Source: Blastococcus fimeti (lineage in GTDB: Bacteria; Actinomycetota; Actinomycetes; Mycobacteriales; Geodermatophilaceae). Taken from it: 64,000 nucleotides of DNA. The notes beneath the pieces are model-generated. The model searched no databases, was not told the DNA's origin, and worked only from the letters and a program-made list of their open reading frames with translations. The stretch is taken from NCBI GenBank assembly GCA_900102115.1, contig FNAW01000001.1:558001-622000 (forward strand), written 5' to 3'. The first letter of the stretch is position 1. Every line of letters begins with the position of its first letter. The translations under genes were made by a program, and so were the position numbers. This document shows positions 26,902-35,887 of the stretch, piece after piece.

Positions 26902-28206
26902 TCAGCCCGCCGTCCGCGCGAACGGGATCGCCCCGCCGAGCAGGCCGCTGAGCACGTCGTCCAGCACTCCGGTGACCCCGTCCACGAGGCCGCCGATCAC
27001 CGTACCGAGCGGAGGCAGCCCGGCGGCGCCGCTCTGGGGTCCGGATCCCGCAACACCACCCGATCGGCCGATGTTCTGCTCACCGCGGATGTTGGAGCCG
27101 CTCTCGTCCGCGTCGTCGGAGGGGTTCGGGTCGACGCCGTCGACGACCGCGCAGGAGACGTCGTCGACGTCGAGGCCGGTGACCTCGCCAGGACTGCGGG
27201 CCGCGCCGGTCGAGGTGTACCCGGTCGTGCAGGACGACGGATCGCCCACGTTGAGCACGAAGCCGAAGTGGGCGCGCATCACGCCGCCGTCGTTGCGGAC
27301 CACGCTGAACCCGCCGGAGACGACGTCGGGGTAGGTGACGAGCAGCTGCTCGACGCCGTCCAGGCGCGGGGTCATCACGCCGTTGAGGATGTCCACGTTG
27401 CGGACCAGGGACCCGAGGCCGGGGCCGGCCCGGTTCACCAGGTCCTGCAGCGCGCCCGCGCCGTCGGGTGCGTTGACCAGGAGCGAGCGGATGTCCTGGT
27501 CGCTCTCCACCAGGGTGTCGGAGACCAGCCGCAGGTCGCCGGCCCACTGCTCGATGGCCGAGCGGCTGGCCACCTGCCGCTCGAGCACCGTCCGCCCGTC
27601 GGTGATCAGCGCGAGCGTCTCGGGCAGCGACTCCTCCGCACGGGCCAGCAGCAGGTCGCCGTTGTCGATCAGCCGGCCGAGGTCGTCCCCGGCACCGGCG
27701 AAGGCCTGGCCGAGCTCGTCGACGACGGTCCGGAGGTTCTCCTCGTCGAGGGAGCCCACGAGCTCGTCGACGTTGAGCAGCAGCTCCTCCACCGGGACGG
27801 GGATCGAGGTCCGCTCCACCGGGATGACCGAGCCGTCCTCCAGGAACGGCCCGCCGTCGCTCTCGGGCTCGAGGTTGACGTACTGCTCCCCCACCGCACT
27901 GCGGTTGGCGACGATCGCGGCGGCGTCGGCGGGGATCGGCTCGGCATCGGGCTCGATGGTGAGGACGACGCGGACGCCGTCGTCGACGAGCTCCATGTCG
28001 CTGACCCGACCGACCGCCACGCCCCGATAGGTGACCTCGGCGTTCACGAAGATGCCGCCGGAGTCCTCGAACTCCGCGGCCACCTCGTAGCCGCTGCCCA
28101 GCACGACCCGGTCCAGGCCGACGTAGTTCCAGCCCAGGTAGGCCATGCCGAGGACGGCGACGGTGAGGAAGCCCAGCAGCTGCAGCTTGGTGGTGCGGGT
28201 GATCAC
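26902..28206 (-). CDS. mceF: MCE family protein, MceF position
   Basis: Mce proteins form a hexameric tunnel that carries lipids across the cell envelope to the YrbE permease. This 434-residue member has an N-terminal membrane anchor (LQLLGFLTVAVLGMAYLGW), the MCE domain from about residue 38 (SGGIFVNAEVTYRGVAVGRV), a helical needle segment, and a Gly/Ser-rich tail of about 100 residues. The GTG start overlaps the mceE stop as GTGA. As the sixth and last mce gene it corresponds to MceF. Confidence 0.93.
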   Translation of the reverse strand: MITRTTKLQLLGFLTVAVLGMAYLGWNYVGLDRVVLGSGYEVAAEFEDSGGIFVNAEVTYRGVAVGRVSDMELVDDGVRVVLTIEPDAEPIPADAAAIVANRSAVGEQYVNLEPESDGGPFLEDGSVIPVERTSIPVPVEELLLNVDELVGSLDEENLRTVVDELGQAFAGAGDDLGRLIDNGDLLLARAEESLPETLALITDGRTVLERQVASRSAIEQWAGDLRLVSDTLVESDQDIRSLLVNAPDGAGALQDLVNRAGPGLGSLVRNVDILNGVMTPRLDGVEQLLVTYPDVVSGGFSVVRNDGGVMRAHFGFVLNVGDPSSCTTGYTSTGAARSPGEVTGLDVDDVSCAVVDGVDPNPSDDADESGSNIRGEQNIGRSGGVAGSGPQSGAAGLPPLGTVIGGLVDGVTGVLDDVLSGLLGGAIPFARTAG

Positions 28207-29510
28207 GGCTGTCCTCCCGCGAACAGGGGGAAGCCGAGCAGGCCGCCCAGCGACTCGGCCGTGGGCAGCTGCCCGACGATCTCACCCGGCAGGATGCTCA
28301 GCGGCGAGGCGCCCGTGGCGCCCGGAGTGCCGCCACCCGGGGTGGCGCCGGTGCTGCCCACGCCCTGGTTGGCCGGCGCCGAGCCGGGCCGGCCGCACGC
28401 GTTCCCGAGCAGCTGCTCGGGCGACAGCGTCTCCAGCGCCCCGGACAAGGGGTCGACGACGTACCGGCACAGGGTCTGGGTCAGGTCCAGGTCCAGCGTG
28501 GCGGTCATGTTGGCGAACAGCCCGTAGCCCCCGGTCCGCTGGTCCTGCCGGAAGTTCAGCGGCACGTCGCCCCCGCTCCCGTCGCCGACGACGGTGCTGG
28601 CCGGGAAGGGGTAGGTGAGCAGCAGGTCCAGCGACCCGGCCAGGTCGGGCCCGGCGGCGGCGAGCTGGGTGAGGATCGGCTGGAGCAGCCGCAGGTCCTC
28701 GACGGTGTTCGCCGCCGACTGGTCGATGATCCGGGTGCCCACGTCGCCCAGCCGGTCCAGGCTCTCCAGCATCGAGACCAGCAGGCCGCGCTGCTCGTTG
28801 ATGACGTCGAGGCCCGGGCCGATGGTGTCGAGGGCGGTCTCGATGGTGGCGGTCCGCCCGGCCAGCGTCTCGGCGAGCGCGTTGGCGCTGTCGAGCGCCC
28901 GGTTGATCTCGGTCTTCTGCTCGTCCAGCCCGCCGACGAGGACGTCGAGCTCGTCGAGGGTGTCGCGGATCGCGTCCTCGCGGCCCTCCATCGCCTCGCC
29001 CAGCTCGCGGGTGATGGTCGTGAGCTGGGCGAGCCCACCCCCGTTGAGCACCAGCGACAGCGCGCCGAGCAGCTCCTCGACCTCGACGTTGCGGTTGGTG
29101 CGCTCGAGCGGGATCAGGGCGCCGTCCGCCAGCCGGCCCTGCGGCTGCTCCGTGCCGGGGGCGGCGAGCTCCACGTACTTCTCGCCCAGGAGCGAGCTCT
29201 GCTGGATCATCGCGACCGCGTTCTCCGGCAGCTCGACGTCGCCGTTGACGGTCAGGGTGACCTCCGCGGTCCAGTCCTCGTTGAGCTCGATCTCGTCCAC
29301 CCGGCCGACGGGCACGTCCGCGACCCGGACGCCGGACTGCGGCACCAGGTCCAGGACGTCGAGGAACTGCACCGTGACGGAGTACGGGTCGTCGCCGAGG
29401 TCGGCGCCGCCGGGCAGGTTCAGCGAGTAGGCGCCCCGGAAGCCGCCGCAGCCGGCCAGGAGCAGCACCCCGGCGGCCAGCGCGGCGACCCGCGTCGTGG
29501 GGCGGTTCAC
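28203..29510 (-). CDS. mceE: MCE family lipoprotein, MceE position
   Basis: This Mce subunit (435 residues) is a lipoprotein: the signal peptide ends in the lipobox LLLAGC, as in the LprK-type MceE of mycobacteria, so it is probably anchored by lipid to the outer face of the membrane. The MCE domain follows (SGVRVADVPVGRVDEIELNE), then a long helical region and a Gly/Pro-rich tail. The GTG at 29510 overlaps the mceD stop; the longer in-frame extension is antisense-free but has no signal peptide and is discarded. Confidence 0.93.
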   Translation of the reverse strand: MNRPTTRVAALAAGVLLLAGCGGFRGAYSLNLPGGADLGDDPYSVTVQFLDVLDLVPQSGVRVADVPVGRVDEIELNEDWTAEVTLTVNGDVELPENAVAMIQQSSLLGEKYVELAAPGTEQPQGRLADGALIPLERTNRNVEVEELLGALSLVLNGGGLAQLTTITRELGEAMEGREDAIRDTLDELDVLVGGLDEQKTEINRALDSANALAETLAGRTATIETALDTIGPGLDVINEQRGLLVSMLESLDRLGDVGTRIIDQSAANTVEDLRLLQPILTQLAAAGPDLAGSLDLLLTYPFPASTVVGDGSGGDVPLNFRQDQRTGGYGLFANMTATLDLDLTQTLCRYVVDPLSGALETLSPEQLLGNACGRPGSAPANQGVGSTGATPGGGTPGATGASPLSILPGEIVGQLPTAESLGGLLGFPLFAGGQP

Positions 29511-30739
29511 TGCTGGGCCCCGGGGAGCGCCGGGAAGCCGACCAGCGGACCGCCGGCCGGGGCCTGGGCGCCGCCGAACAGGGCGGTCAGCAGCTCCTGC
29601 AGGTCGGGGACGCCGTTGCCGTTGAGGTCGTCGTAGGCGCCGTCGGCGTCCGCGTCGCCGGACAGCAGCCGGCCGCACACCTGCTCGATGAACGGCAGCT
29701 GCAGTCCGTCGAGGGCCGGCAGGAGGTCCAGGTCCAGCCGCAGCCGGCTGGTCGACGACAGGAGCTGGCAGACGATGACCTCCGGGCTCGTGCCGCCGAG
29801 GGAGTTGTCCCGGGTGTCCAGCGTCCCGTAGTCGGGGTTGTAGGCGTGCGCGAGGTTGCCCAGCGCCGTGGGCGCGACGTCGAGCACCTCGGCCAGCGCG
29901 GACCGCTGCTGCACCAGCGCCAGGGTGACGTCGGCCAGCTTGTCGACGTTGGTGCTCAGCAGATCGGTGTTCGTGCGCACGAACCCGGCGACGTCCCCGA
30001 GGGCTGCGGAGAGCAGTTCGACGGCGCGGGCCAGGTCGGCCCGCTCCTCCTCGAGCAGGTCCGCGACCGCGGCCATGTTGGTGTTGAACGCGCCGACGGA
30101 GCTGTCGATCGCGGCGAGCGCGCTGGTGAACGTCTGCAGGTTCTCCACCGAGTCGAACAGGCCGTCCCGGTTGCGGGCCAGCGTCTCCACCGCCTGCGAG
30201 AAGCCGGTGAGGGTCCGGTTGAGCGCGTCGCCGTTGCCGTCCAGGTTCGCGGCCCCGACGTCGACCAGGTCGGACAGGGCGCCGTTGCTGTTGGCGCCGG
30301 TCGGGCCGAGCGCCACCGACAGCTCGTCGAGCGCGCCGTAGACCCGGTCGAGCTCGACGGGGGTCGCCGTCCGCTCGACCGGCACCTCGGCGCCGTCCTC
30401 CATCGTGGGGCCGCCGGCGTAGACGGGGGCGAACTGGACGTAGCGGTCCGACACCAGGGACGGCGCCAGGACGACCGCGGCCGCGTCGACCGGGATGTCG
30501 TAGTCCTCGTCGATCAGCATCTCCACGCGGACCCGGTCACCCATCGGCGTCACCTCGGTGATGTCGCCGACCTCGATGCCCAGGATGCGGACGTCGGAGC
30601 CGGCGTAGAGCCCGACCGTCTGGTCGAACCAGGCCGTGACGCGGTACTGGCCGGCCGGCCGGAGCACCGTCCAGCCCAGCGCCACCACCAGCACGAGGGC
30701 CGCCGCCCCGGCGACCGCGCGCTGCACGGAGCCGCTCAT
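29507..30739 (-). CDS. mceD: MCE family protein, MceD position
   Basis: This is a Mce tunnel subunit of 410 residues. It has an N-terminal anchor (AVAGAAALVLVVALGWTVL), the MCE domain (GLYAGSDVRILGIEVGDITE) and a helical repeat region. Near the C-terminus is an EF-hand-like, calcium-loop-like stretch, DADADGAYDDLNGNGVPD, reminiscent of dockerin-type Asp-rich loops. The ATG at 30739 shares a base with the mceC stop, so the longer upstream extension is rejected. Confidence 0.92.
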   Translation of the reverse strand: MSGSVQRAVAGAAALVLVVALGWTVLRPAGQYRVTAWFDQTVGLYAGSDVRILGIEVGDITEVTPMGDRVRVEMLIDEDYDIPVDAAAVVLAPSLVSDRYVQFAPVYAGGPTMEDGAEVPVERTATPVELDRVYGALDELSVALGPTGANSNGALSDLVDVGAANLDGNGDALNRTLTGFSQAVETLARNRDGLFDSVENLQTFTSALAAIDSSVGAFNTNMAAVADLLEEERADLARAVELLSAALGDVAGFVRTNTDLLSTNVDKLADVTLALVQQRSALAEVLDVAPTALGNLAHAYNPDYGTLDTRDNSLGGTSPEVIVCQLLSSTSRLRLDLDLLPALDGLQLPFIEQVCGRLLSGDADADGAYDDLNGNGVPDLQELLTALFGGAQAPAGGPLVGFPALPGAQQ

Positions 30740-31767
30740 CAGTTGCCCTCCGCGCAGGTGAGGGGCAGTCCGACCGAGCCGGGTCCGCCGCAGATGACGC
30801 TGCCGACGACGCCGGGCAGCAGGTTGTCGACGAAGCTGTCGAACCACCGCCCGTTGCCCAGGGTGTTGGTGAACACCCGGACGAAGGGCGCCAGGTTGTC
30901 CACCGTCTGGGAGATGTTGTCCCGGTTGCGGGCGAGGATGTCGGTCACCGTCGCCAGCTGCTGCAGCGCCGGGGTGAGGGCCTCGCGGTTGTCGGCCACC
31001 AGTCCCGACAGCTGCACGGACAGCTCCTGGGTGCTCGTGAGGATGGAGTCGATCAGCGCCCGGCGTTCCTGCACCTCGGTGAGCAGGGTGTTGGAGTCCA
31101 GGATCAGCTGGGTGAACTCGCCGTTGCGGTCGGCCAGGACGTCGGTGACGGTCCGCGTCGCGGTGAGCAGCTGCTCGAGCTGGGCGTCGCGCGAGGCGAT
31201 GGTGTCCGACAGCCGCGCCAGGCCCTCGAGGGAGCTGCGCACCTCCTCCGGCGTCTCGGCGAAGGTCTCGGCGAGCACCTCGAAGGAGCTGGCGAGCTGA
31301 CCGGTGTCGAGGTCCTCGACCGTGGTCGAGAGGTCGGCGAAGGCCTCGACGACGTCGTACGGCGAGGCCGTGCGCTCCAGCGGGATCGGCTCGTCCGGGT
31401 CGAGCTCGCCGGAGCCGCGCGGCACGAGCGCGACGTACTTGGCCCCCAGGACGGTCTCGATCTTGATCGCCGCCTCCGAGCGGTCGCCGACGAACGCGTC
31501 GGTCACCCGGAGCTCGGCCATCACCGCACCGTCCTCGAGCGCCATGCTCTCGACGGTGCCGACCTTGACGCCGGCCACCCGCACCGGGTCGCCCGGCCGC
31601 AGCCCCGCCGCCTCGGAGAACTGGGCGCGGTAGACGGTGCCCCCACCGATCAACGGCAGCGACTGCGCGTTGAAGGCGAGGAAGACCAGCGTCGCGATCA
31701 CCGTGAGGCTGACCGCCCCGATGGTGACCGGGTTGCGGTCGCGGAAGGGCTTGGCGTTGCGGGCCAT
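30739..31767 (-). CDS. mceC: MCE family protein, MceC position
   Basis: This Mce tunnel subunit has 342 residues from the ATG at 31767, which shares a base with the mceB stop (TGATG). A GTG four codons upstream is an alternative. It begins MARNAKPFRDRNPVTIGAVS, with the anchor VSLTVIATLVFLAFNA, then the MCE domain (GLRPGDPVRVAGVKVGTVES) and a long helical segment. The C-terminus ends with a short Cys-containing stretch (VICGGPGSVGLPLTC). Confidence 0.93.
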   Translation of the reverse strand: MARNAKPFRDRNPVTIGAVSLTVIATLVFLAFNAQSLPLIGGGTVYRAQFSEAAGLRPGDPVRVAGVKVGTVESMALEDGAVMAELRVTDAFVGDRSEAAIKIETVLGAKYVALVPRGSGELDPDEPIPLERTASPYDVVEAFADLSTTVEDLDTGQLASSFEVLAETFAETPEEVRSSLEGLARLSDTIASRDAQLEQLLTATRTVTDVLADRNGEFTQLILDSNTLLTEVQERRALIDSILTSTQELSVQLSGLVADNREALTPALQQLATVTDILARNRDNISQTVDNLAPFVRVFTNTLGNGRWFDSFVDNLLPGVVGSVICGGPGSVGLPLTCAEGN

Positions 31768-32831
31768 CAGCCGCCACACCCCCGTTCGCCGTTGTTGAGG
31801 CCGCCGGCCGGGACCGTGACCCCGGCCGGCTGGCCGGTGACCGGGTCGGTGACCGGCAGGCGCACGAATCCGCCAGCGCCGCAGACGAAGAAGTTGAACC
31901 AGCTGCCGTTGATCGCCGTCCGGGTGATCAGGTCGATCTTGGTCGGCGCGAGCTGCAGGAAGCTCTCGAGGACGTCGCCGGTGTCGGCCAGGTTGCCCGC
32001 GAGGTCACCGAGCCCCTGGATGTCAGCGGCCAGCGGCGGCCGGGCGTCCTCGAGCAGGCCGGTCGTCGCGACGGCGAGCTCGTCGATGGTCTGCAGCGAG
32101 TCGAAGATGACCTCGCGGTCGCCGGCCAGGCCGGTGACGAACTGCTGCAGGCTGACGATCAGGTTCGACAGCTCCTGGTCGCGCGCCGCGACCGACCCGA
32201 GGACGGTCGTCAGGTTGTCGATGACGTCCCCGATGACGGCGTCCTTGTCGGCCAGCGAGGAGCTCAGCGAGGCGACGTGGGCGAGCAGGCTCTCGACGGT
32301 GCCCCCCTCGCCCTGGAAGACCTGGATGACCTCGTAGGACAGCCGGTTCATGTCCGCGGGCGAGAGCGCCTGGAGCAGCGGCTGGAAGCCGCCGAACAGG
32401 GTGGTGAGGTCGAGCGCGGGCCGGGTCTGGGCGACCGGGATCAGCCCGCCCTGGTCGAGCGTGCGCCCCCCGGCACCCTCCCCCTCGGCGAGCGCGACGT
32501 ACCGCTGGCCGACCAGGTTCCGGTAGCGGATCGTCGCCTCGACCGTCGACGGCAGCGGGATGTCCGCGTCGACCTCGAGCTCGACCTCGGCCAGCGGACG
32601 GTCCGTGGCGCCCTCGGCCAGCCCGATGCCCTTGACCTGGCCGACGCGCACGCCGGCGATGCGCACCTCGTCGCCCTCGACCAGGCCGGCGACGTCGCTG
32701 AACTCGGCCCGGTAGGAGACCTGCTCCCCGTACCCGGCGTTGGTGATCGTGCTGATGAGCACGTAGCTGGCCATCATCGTGATGAGCGCGAACGCCACCA
32801 GCTTGACCAGCGGTGCGACCAGTCCCCTCAT
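31767..32831 (-). CDS. mceB: MCE family protein, MceB position
   Basis: This Mce subunit has 354 residues: anchor LVKLVAFALITMMASYVLIS, MCE domain GLVEGDEVRIAGVRVGQVKG, a helical region, and a C-terminus shared in outline with MceC (NGSWFNFFVCGAGGFVRLPV). Its ATG overlaps the mceA stop by four bases. The single-gene spacing and shared design with its neighbours fit one hexameric complex. Confidence 0.93.
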   Translation of the reverse strand: MRGLVAPLVKLVAFALITMMASYVLISTITNAGYGEQVSYRAEFSDVAGLVEGDEVRIAGVRVGQVKGIGLAEGATDRPLAEVELEVDADIPLPSTVEATIRYRNLVGQRYVALAEGEGAGGRTLDQGGLIPVAQTRPALDLTTLFGGFQPLLQALSPADMNRLSYEVIQVFQGEGGTVESLLAHVASLSSSLADKDAVIGDVIDNLTTVLGSVAARDQELSNLIVSLQQFVTGLAGDREVIFDSLQTIDELAVATTGLLEDARPPLAADIQGLGDLAGNLADTGDVLESFLQLAPTKIDLITRTAINGSWFNFFVCGAGGFVRLPVTDPVTGQPAGVTVPAGGLNNGERGCGG

Positions 32832-34195
32832 CCGAAGGCCACCTTCGTGCCGCGCAGCAGCGGCGCCATCTGCGAGGCGCCGAGGTCCGAGACGGCCGAG
32901 GGCTCCGAGCCGGTCTGGTAGGCGAGGATGTTGCGCACGAACTCCAGCTCCGCTGTCGATCCGGCCAGGCCGCCGGGCAGGGACGTGCCCGCCTGGGGGT
33001 TGGGCTCACCGGCACCCGGGGGGATGTCGTCGGGTCCGCTGCCGCCCAGGCACACGGGGTTGCCGCTGACCGGGTTGTCGCGGGACTCGACGCCGTCGAT
33101 GGGCGGGCTCGGGCAGTAGAACTCGCCCTGCGCCGCCGCAGCGATGATCCCGTCGATGTCGTCGAGCCCCTGGCAGTCCGGCCCGGACCGGTCCAGGTAC
33201 TCGGGCTGGTCGCCGGGCAGGTACGGGTTGCGCGGCGGCAGCGTCACCGTGAGGTTCAGATCCAGGTAGGGGTCGCCGTCGCCACCGAGCACCTCGCTGT
33301 ACAGCGGGACCGAGCGGGCCAGCCCGTTGAGCAGGCAGGGGTAGACCGGCGAGTACTCGGCGAAGGTGCCCAGCACCGGCAGCGAGGTCTCCGCCAGCGA
33401 GATCAGGTTGCGCTCGTTGGTCTCCAGGAAGCCCGCGGTGACCGCACCGGCGCTCTGGCCGACGGTGAAGGTCCGCCGCAGCTGCTCCTGCTGGTCCACC
33501 AGGGTCCGGCTGGTGACCGCCAGGTTGTCCAGCACGCCGAGCAGGTCGTCGGCCGCGGAGTCGTAGGTGTCGGCGAAGTCCGCCAGCCCGGAGATGTCGG
33601 CCTGCAGGTCCGGCAGCACGGTGTTGATCTCCCCGGAGTACCGGCCGACGGCGGCCAGGTTCGCGCCGAGGCGGTCACCACGACCGCGCAGCGCCTCGGC
33701 CACGGCGCCCAGGGTGTAGGAGAGGTCCTCCGGCTCGACCGCCTTGAGCAGCGGGAGCAGGTCGTCGACCACGCGCTGCAGCTCGATCGCGTTCTCGCTC
33801 CGGTCCTGGCCGATGACCGCGCCGTCGGCCAGCGTCTCGGCCGAGGGGGCGTCGGGGATCTCGAGGGCGACGAAGCGCTCTCCGAACAGGGTCTTGGGCA
33901 GCAGCCGCGCCGTGACGTCGGCCGGGATCTGCTCCAGGTACTCCGGCTTGATGGCCAGCTCGATGGTGGCGCCGTCCGCGCTCGCCTCGACCGCGCGCAC
34001 GTCGCCCACGATCACCCCGCGCACCTTGACGTCCGACGCCGTCTGCAGCTGGTTGCCGATGGTGTCGGTCTCCAGGGTCACCCGGGCCACCTCGGTGAAC
34101 ACCTTGTTGTACTGGGCCACCGCCAGGCCCAGCAGCAGGGCCAGGGTCACCAGGAATGCCAGCCCCTGGATCCGCAGCTGCACCTTCTTCTTCAT
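32828..34195 (-). CDS. mceA: MCE family protein, MceA position
   Basis: This is the first Mce subunit (455 residues). It begins MKKKVQLRIQGLAFLVTLAL and has a membrane anchor at about residues 10-27, then the MCE domain with the TASDVKVRGVIVGDVRAVEA motif and FGERFVALEIPD. A long helical part and an extended Cys/Pro/Gly-rich C-terminal domain follow (residues about 280-430), which only this subunit of the six has. It starts seven bases after the second permease gene. Confidence 0.93.
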   Translation of the reverse strand: MKKKVQLRIQGLAFLVTLALLLGLAVAQYNKVFTEVARVTLETDTIGNQLQTASDVKVRGVIVGDVRAVEASADGATIELAIKPEYLEQIPADVTARLLPKTLFGERFVALEIPDAPSAETLADGAVIGQDRSENAIELQRVVDDLLPLLKAVEPEDLSYTLGAVAEALRGRGDRLGANLAAVGRYSGEINTVLPDLQADISGLADFADTYDSAADDLLGVLDNLAVTSRTLVDQQEQLRRTFTVGQSAGAVTAGFLETNERNLISLAETSLPVLGTFAEYSPVYPCLLNGLARSVPLYSEVLGGDGDPYLDLNLTVTLPPRNPYLPGDQPEYLDRSGPDCQGLDDIDGIIAAAAQGEFYCPSPPIDGVESRDNPVSGNPVCLGGSGPDDIPPGAGEPNPQAGTSLPGGLAGSTAELEFVRNILAYQTGSEPSAVSDLGASQMAPLLRGTKVAFG

Positions 34196-34202
34196 CGCCC
34201 GC

Positions 34203-35072
34203 TCACCCCGCGATCCGGACGGTCGTCGTCGAGCCCCAGATGGCCAGCGACAGGAACAGGTCGATCACCATCACCGCCACGATCGAGAAGCGCACCGCCC
34301 GGCCCACGGCCAGGCCCACGCCCGCGGGTCCGCCGCTGGCGCGGTAGCCGTAGTAGCAGTGGCTCAGGATGATCACCACGGCGAAGACGAGCACCTTGAG
34401 GAAGGACCAGAAGACGTCCTGCGGTGGCAGGAAGAGATTGAAGTAGTGGTCGTAGGTGCCGGCCGACTGCCCGTAGGCCTGGGTGGTGATCAGCCGGGTG
34501 GCGAAGTAGCTGCTGAGCAGCCCCAGGACGTACAGCGGCATGACGGCGACGAAGCCGGCCACGATGCGCGTCGTCACCAGGAACGGCAGCGACGGCACGC
34601 CCATGACCTCGAGGGCGTCGATCTCCTCGTTGATCCGCATCGCGCCGATCTGGGCGGTGAAGCCGCAGCCGACGGTCGCCGACAGAGCCAGACCCGCCAC
34701 CAGCGGGGCGATCTCCCGGGTGTTGAAGTACGCGGAGAGGAAGCCGGTGAACGCCGAGGTGCCCAGCTGGTCCAGCGCGGCGTACCCCTGCAGCCCGACC
34801 TCGGTGCCGGTGAAGAAGGACAGGAAGGCGATGACGCCGACCGTGCCGCCGATGACGGCGAGCGCACCGCTGCCGAAGGTCACCTCGGCGAGCAGCCGCA
34901 TGACCTCCTTCTTGTAGCGGCGCAGCGTGCGCGGCGTCCAGGCCAGGGCGCGGCCGTAGAAGCCGAGCTGGTCCCCGAGGTCCTCGAGGACACCCATCGG
35001 ACGGCCGTAGACCGTGCGGACGATGCGACGGGCGCGGACGCGCAGCCGGTCGGCCGGCGAGAGCAGCGCCAT
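34203..35072 (-). CDS. yrbEB: YrbE/MlaE family ABC transporter permease (second)
   Basis: This integral-membrane permease of the Mce lipid importer has 289 residues. It carries the MlaE signature region NEEIDALEVMGVPSLPFLVT and five to six hydrophobic segments, ending IDLFLSLAIWG. With YrbEA it should make the permease dimer that couples Mkl ATP hydrolysis to lipid uptake. The ATG at 35072 shares a base with the yrbEA stop; a GTG one codon upstream is also possible. Confidence 0.95.
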   Translation of the reverse strand: MALLSPADRLRVRARRIVRTVYGRPMGVLEDLGDQLGFYGRALAWTPRTLRRYKKEVMRLLAEVTFGSGALAVIGGTVGVIAFLSFFTGTEVGLQGYAALDQLGTSAFTGFLSAYFNTREIAPLVAGLALSATVGCGFTAQIGAMRINEEIDALEVMGVPSLPFLVTTRIVAGFVAVMPLYVLGLLSSYFATRLITTQAYGQSAGTYDHYFNLFLPPQDVFWSFLKVLVFAVVIILSHCYYGYRASGGPAGVGLAVGRAVRFSIVAVMVIDLFLSLAIWGSTTTVRIAG

Positions 35073-35887
35073 CACGAGCCCTTCGGCGGGACGAGCTGGA
35101 AGTACAGCGCCGTCATGACGAAGTTGACCGCGAACAGGAGCAGGAAGGTGATGACGACGGACTGGTTGACCGCATCACCGACGCCCTTGGGCCCACCTCC
35201 GGCCCGCAACCCCTTGTAGGAGGCCACGATCCCGGCGATCAGCCCGAAGACGAGTGCCTTGATCTCCCCCGACCAGAAGTCCTCCACCTGGGCCAGGGCG
35301 CTGAAGGAGGCCAGGTAGGCGCCCGGTGTCCCGCCCTGGAGGACGACGTTGAAGAAGTAGCCGCCGGCGACGCCGACGACGCTGACCAGGCCGTTGAGCA
35401 GGACCGCCACGAGCATCGAGGCGAGCACCCGGGGCACGACCAGCCGCTGGATGGGGCTGATGCCCAGCACTTCCATCGCGTCGATCTCGTCGCGGATCTT
35501 GCGGGCGCCCAGGTCGGCGCAGATCGCGGAGCCACCGGCGCCGGCGATGAGCAGCGCCGTCACGATCGGGCTCGCCTCGCGCAGGACGGCCAGCACCGAG
35601 GCCGAGCCGGTGAACGACTGCGCGCCGAGCTGCCGGGTGAGCGATCCCAGCTGCAGGGCGATGACCGCGCCGAACGGGATCGCGACCAGCGCGGTGGGCA
35701 GAATCGTCACGCTCGCGACGAACCAGGTCTGCTGGATGAACTCACGCAGCTGGAAGGGCCGCTTGGGCAGCGCCCGCAGCACGTCCAGCGCGAAGGCGAA
35801 CAGGTGGCCGCTGGCCGCCAGCGGACGCGTGGGCGAGTACTTCCCGTCGAGCAGGCCCGGGGCCTTCGGCTTGTCGGTGGCCGTCAC
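35072..35887 (-). CDS. yrbEA: YrbE/MlaE family ABC transporter permease (first)
   Basis: This permease subunit (271 residues) carries the signature RDEIDAMEVLGISPIQRLVV and the characteristic early segment TILPTALVAIPFGAVIALQL. It pairs with YrbEB. The GTG start overlaps the mkl stop as GTGA, which ties the ATPase, permeases and Mce subunits into one translationally coupled transcript. Confidence 0.95.
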   Translation of the reverse strand: MTATDKPKAPGLLDGKYSPTRPLAASGHLFAFALDVLRALPKRPFQLREFIQQTWFVASVTILPTALVAIPFGAVIALQLGSLTRQLGAQSFTGSASVLAVLREASPIVTALLIAGAGGSAICADLGARKIRDEIDAMEVLGISPIQRLVVPRVLASMLVAVLLNGLVSVVGVAGGYFFNVVLQGGTPGAYLASFSALAQVEDFWSGEIKALVFGLIAGIVASYKGLRAGGGPKGVGDAVNQSVVITFLLLFAVNFVMTALYFQLVPPKGS

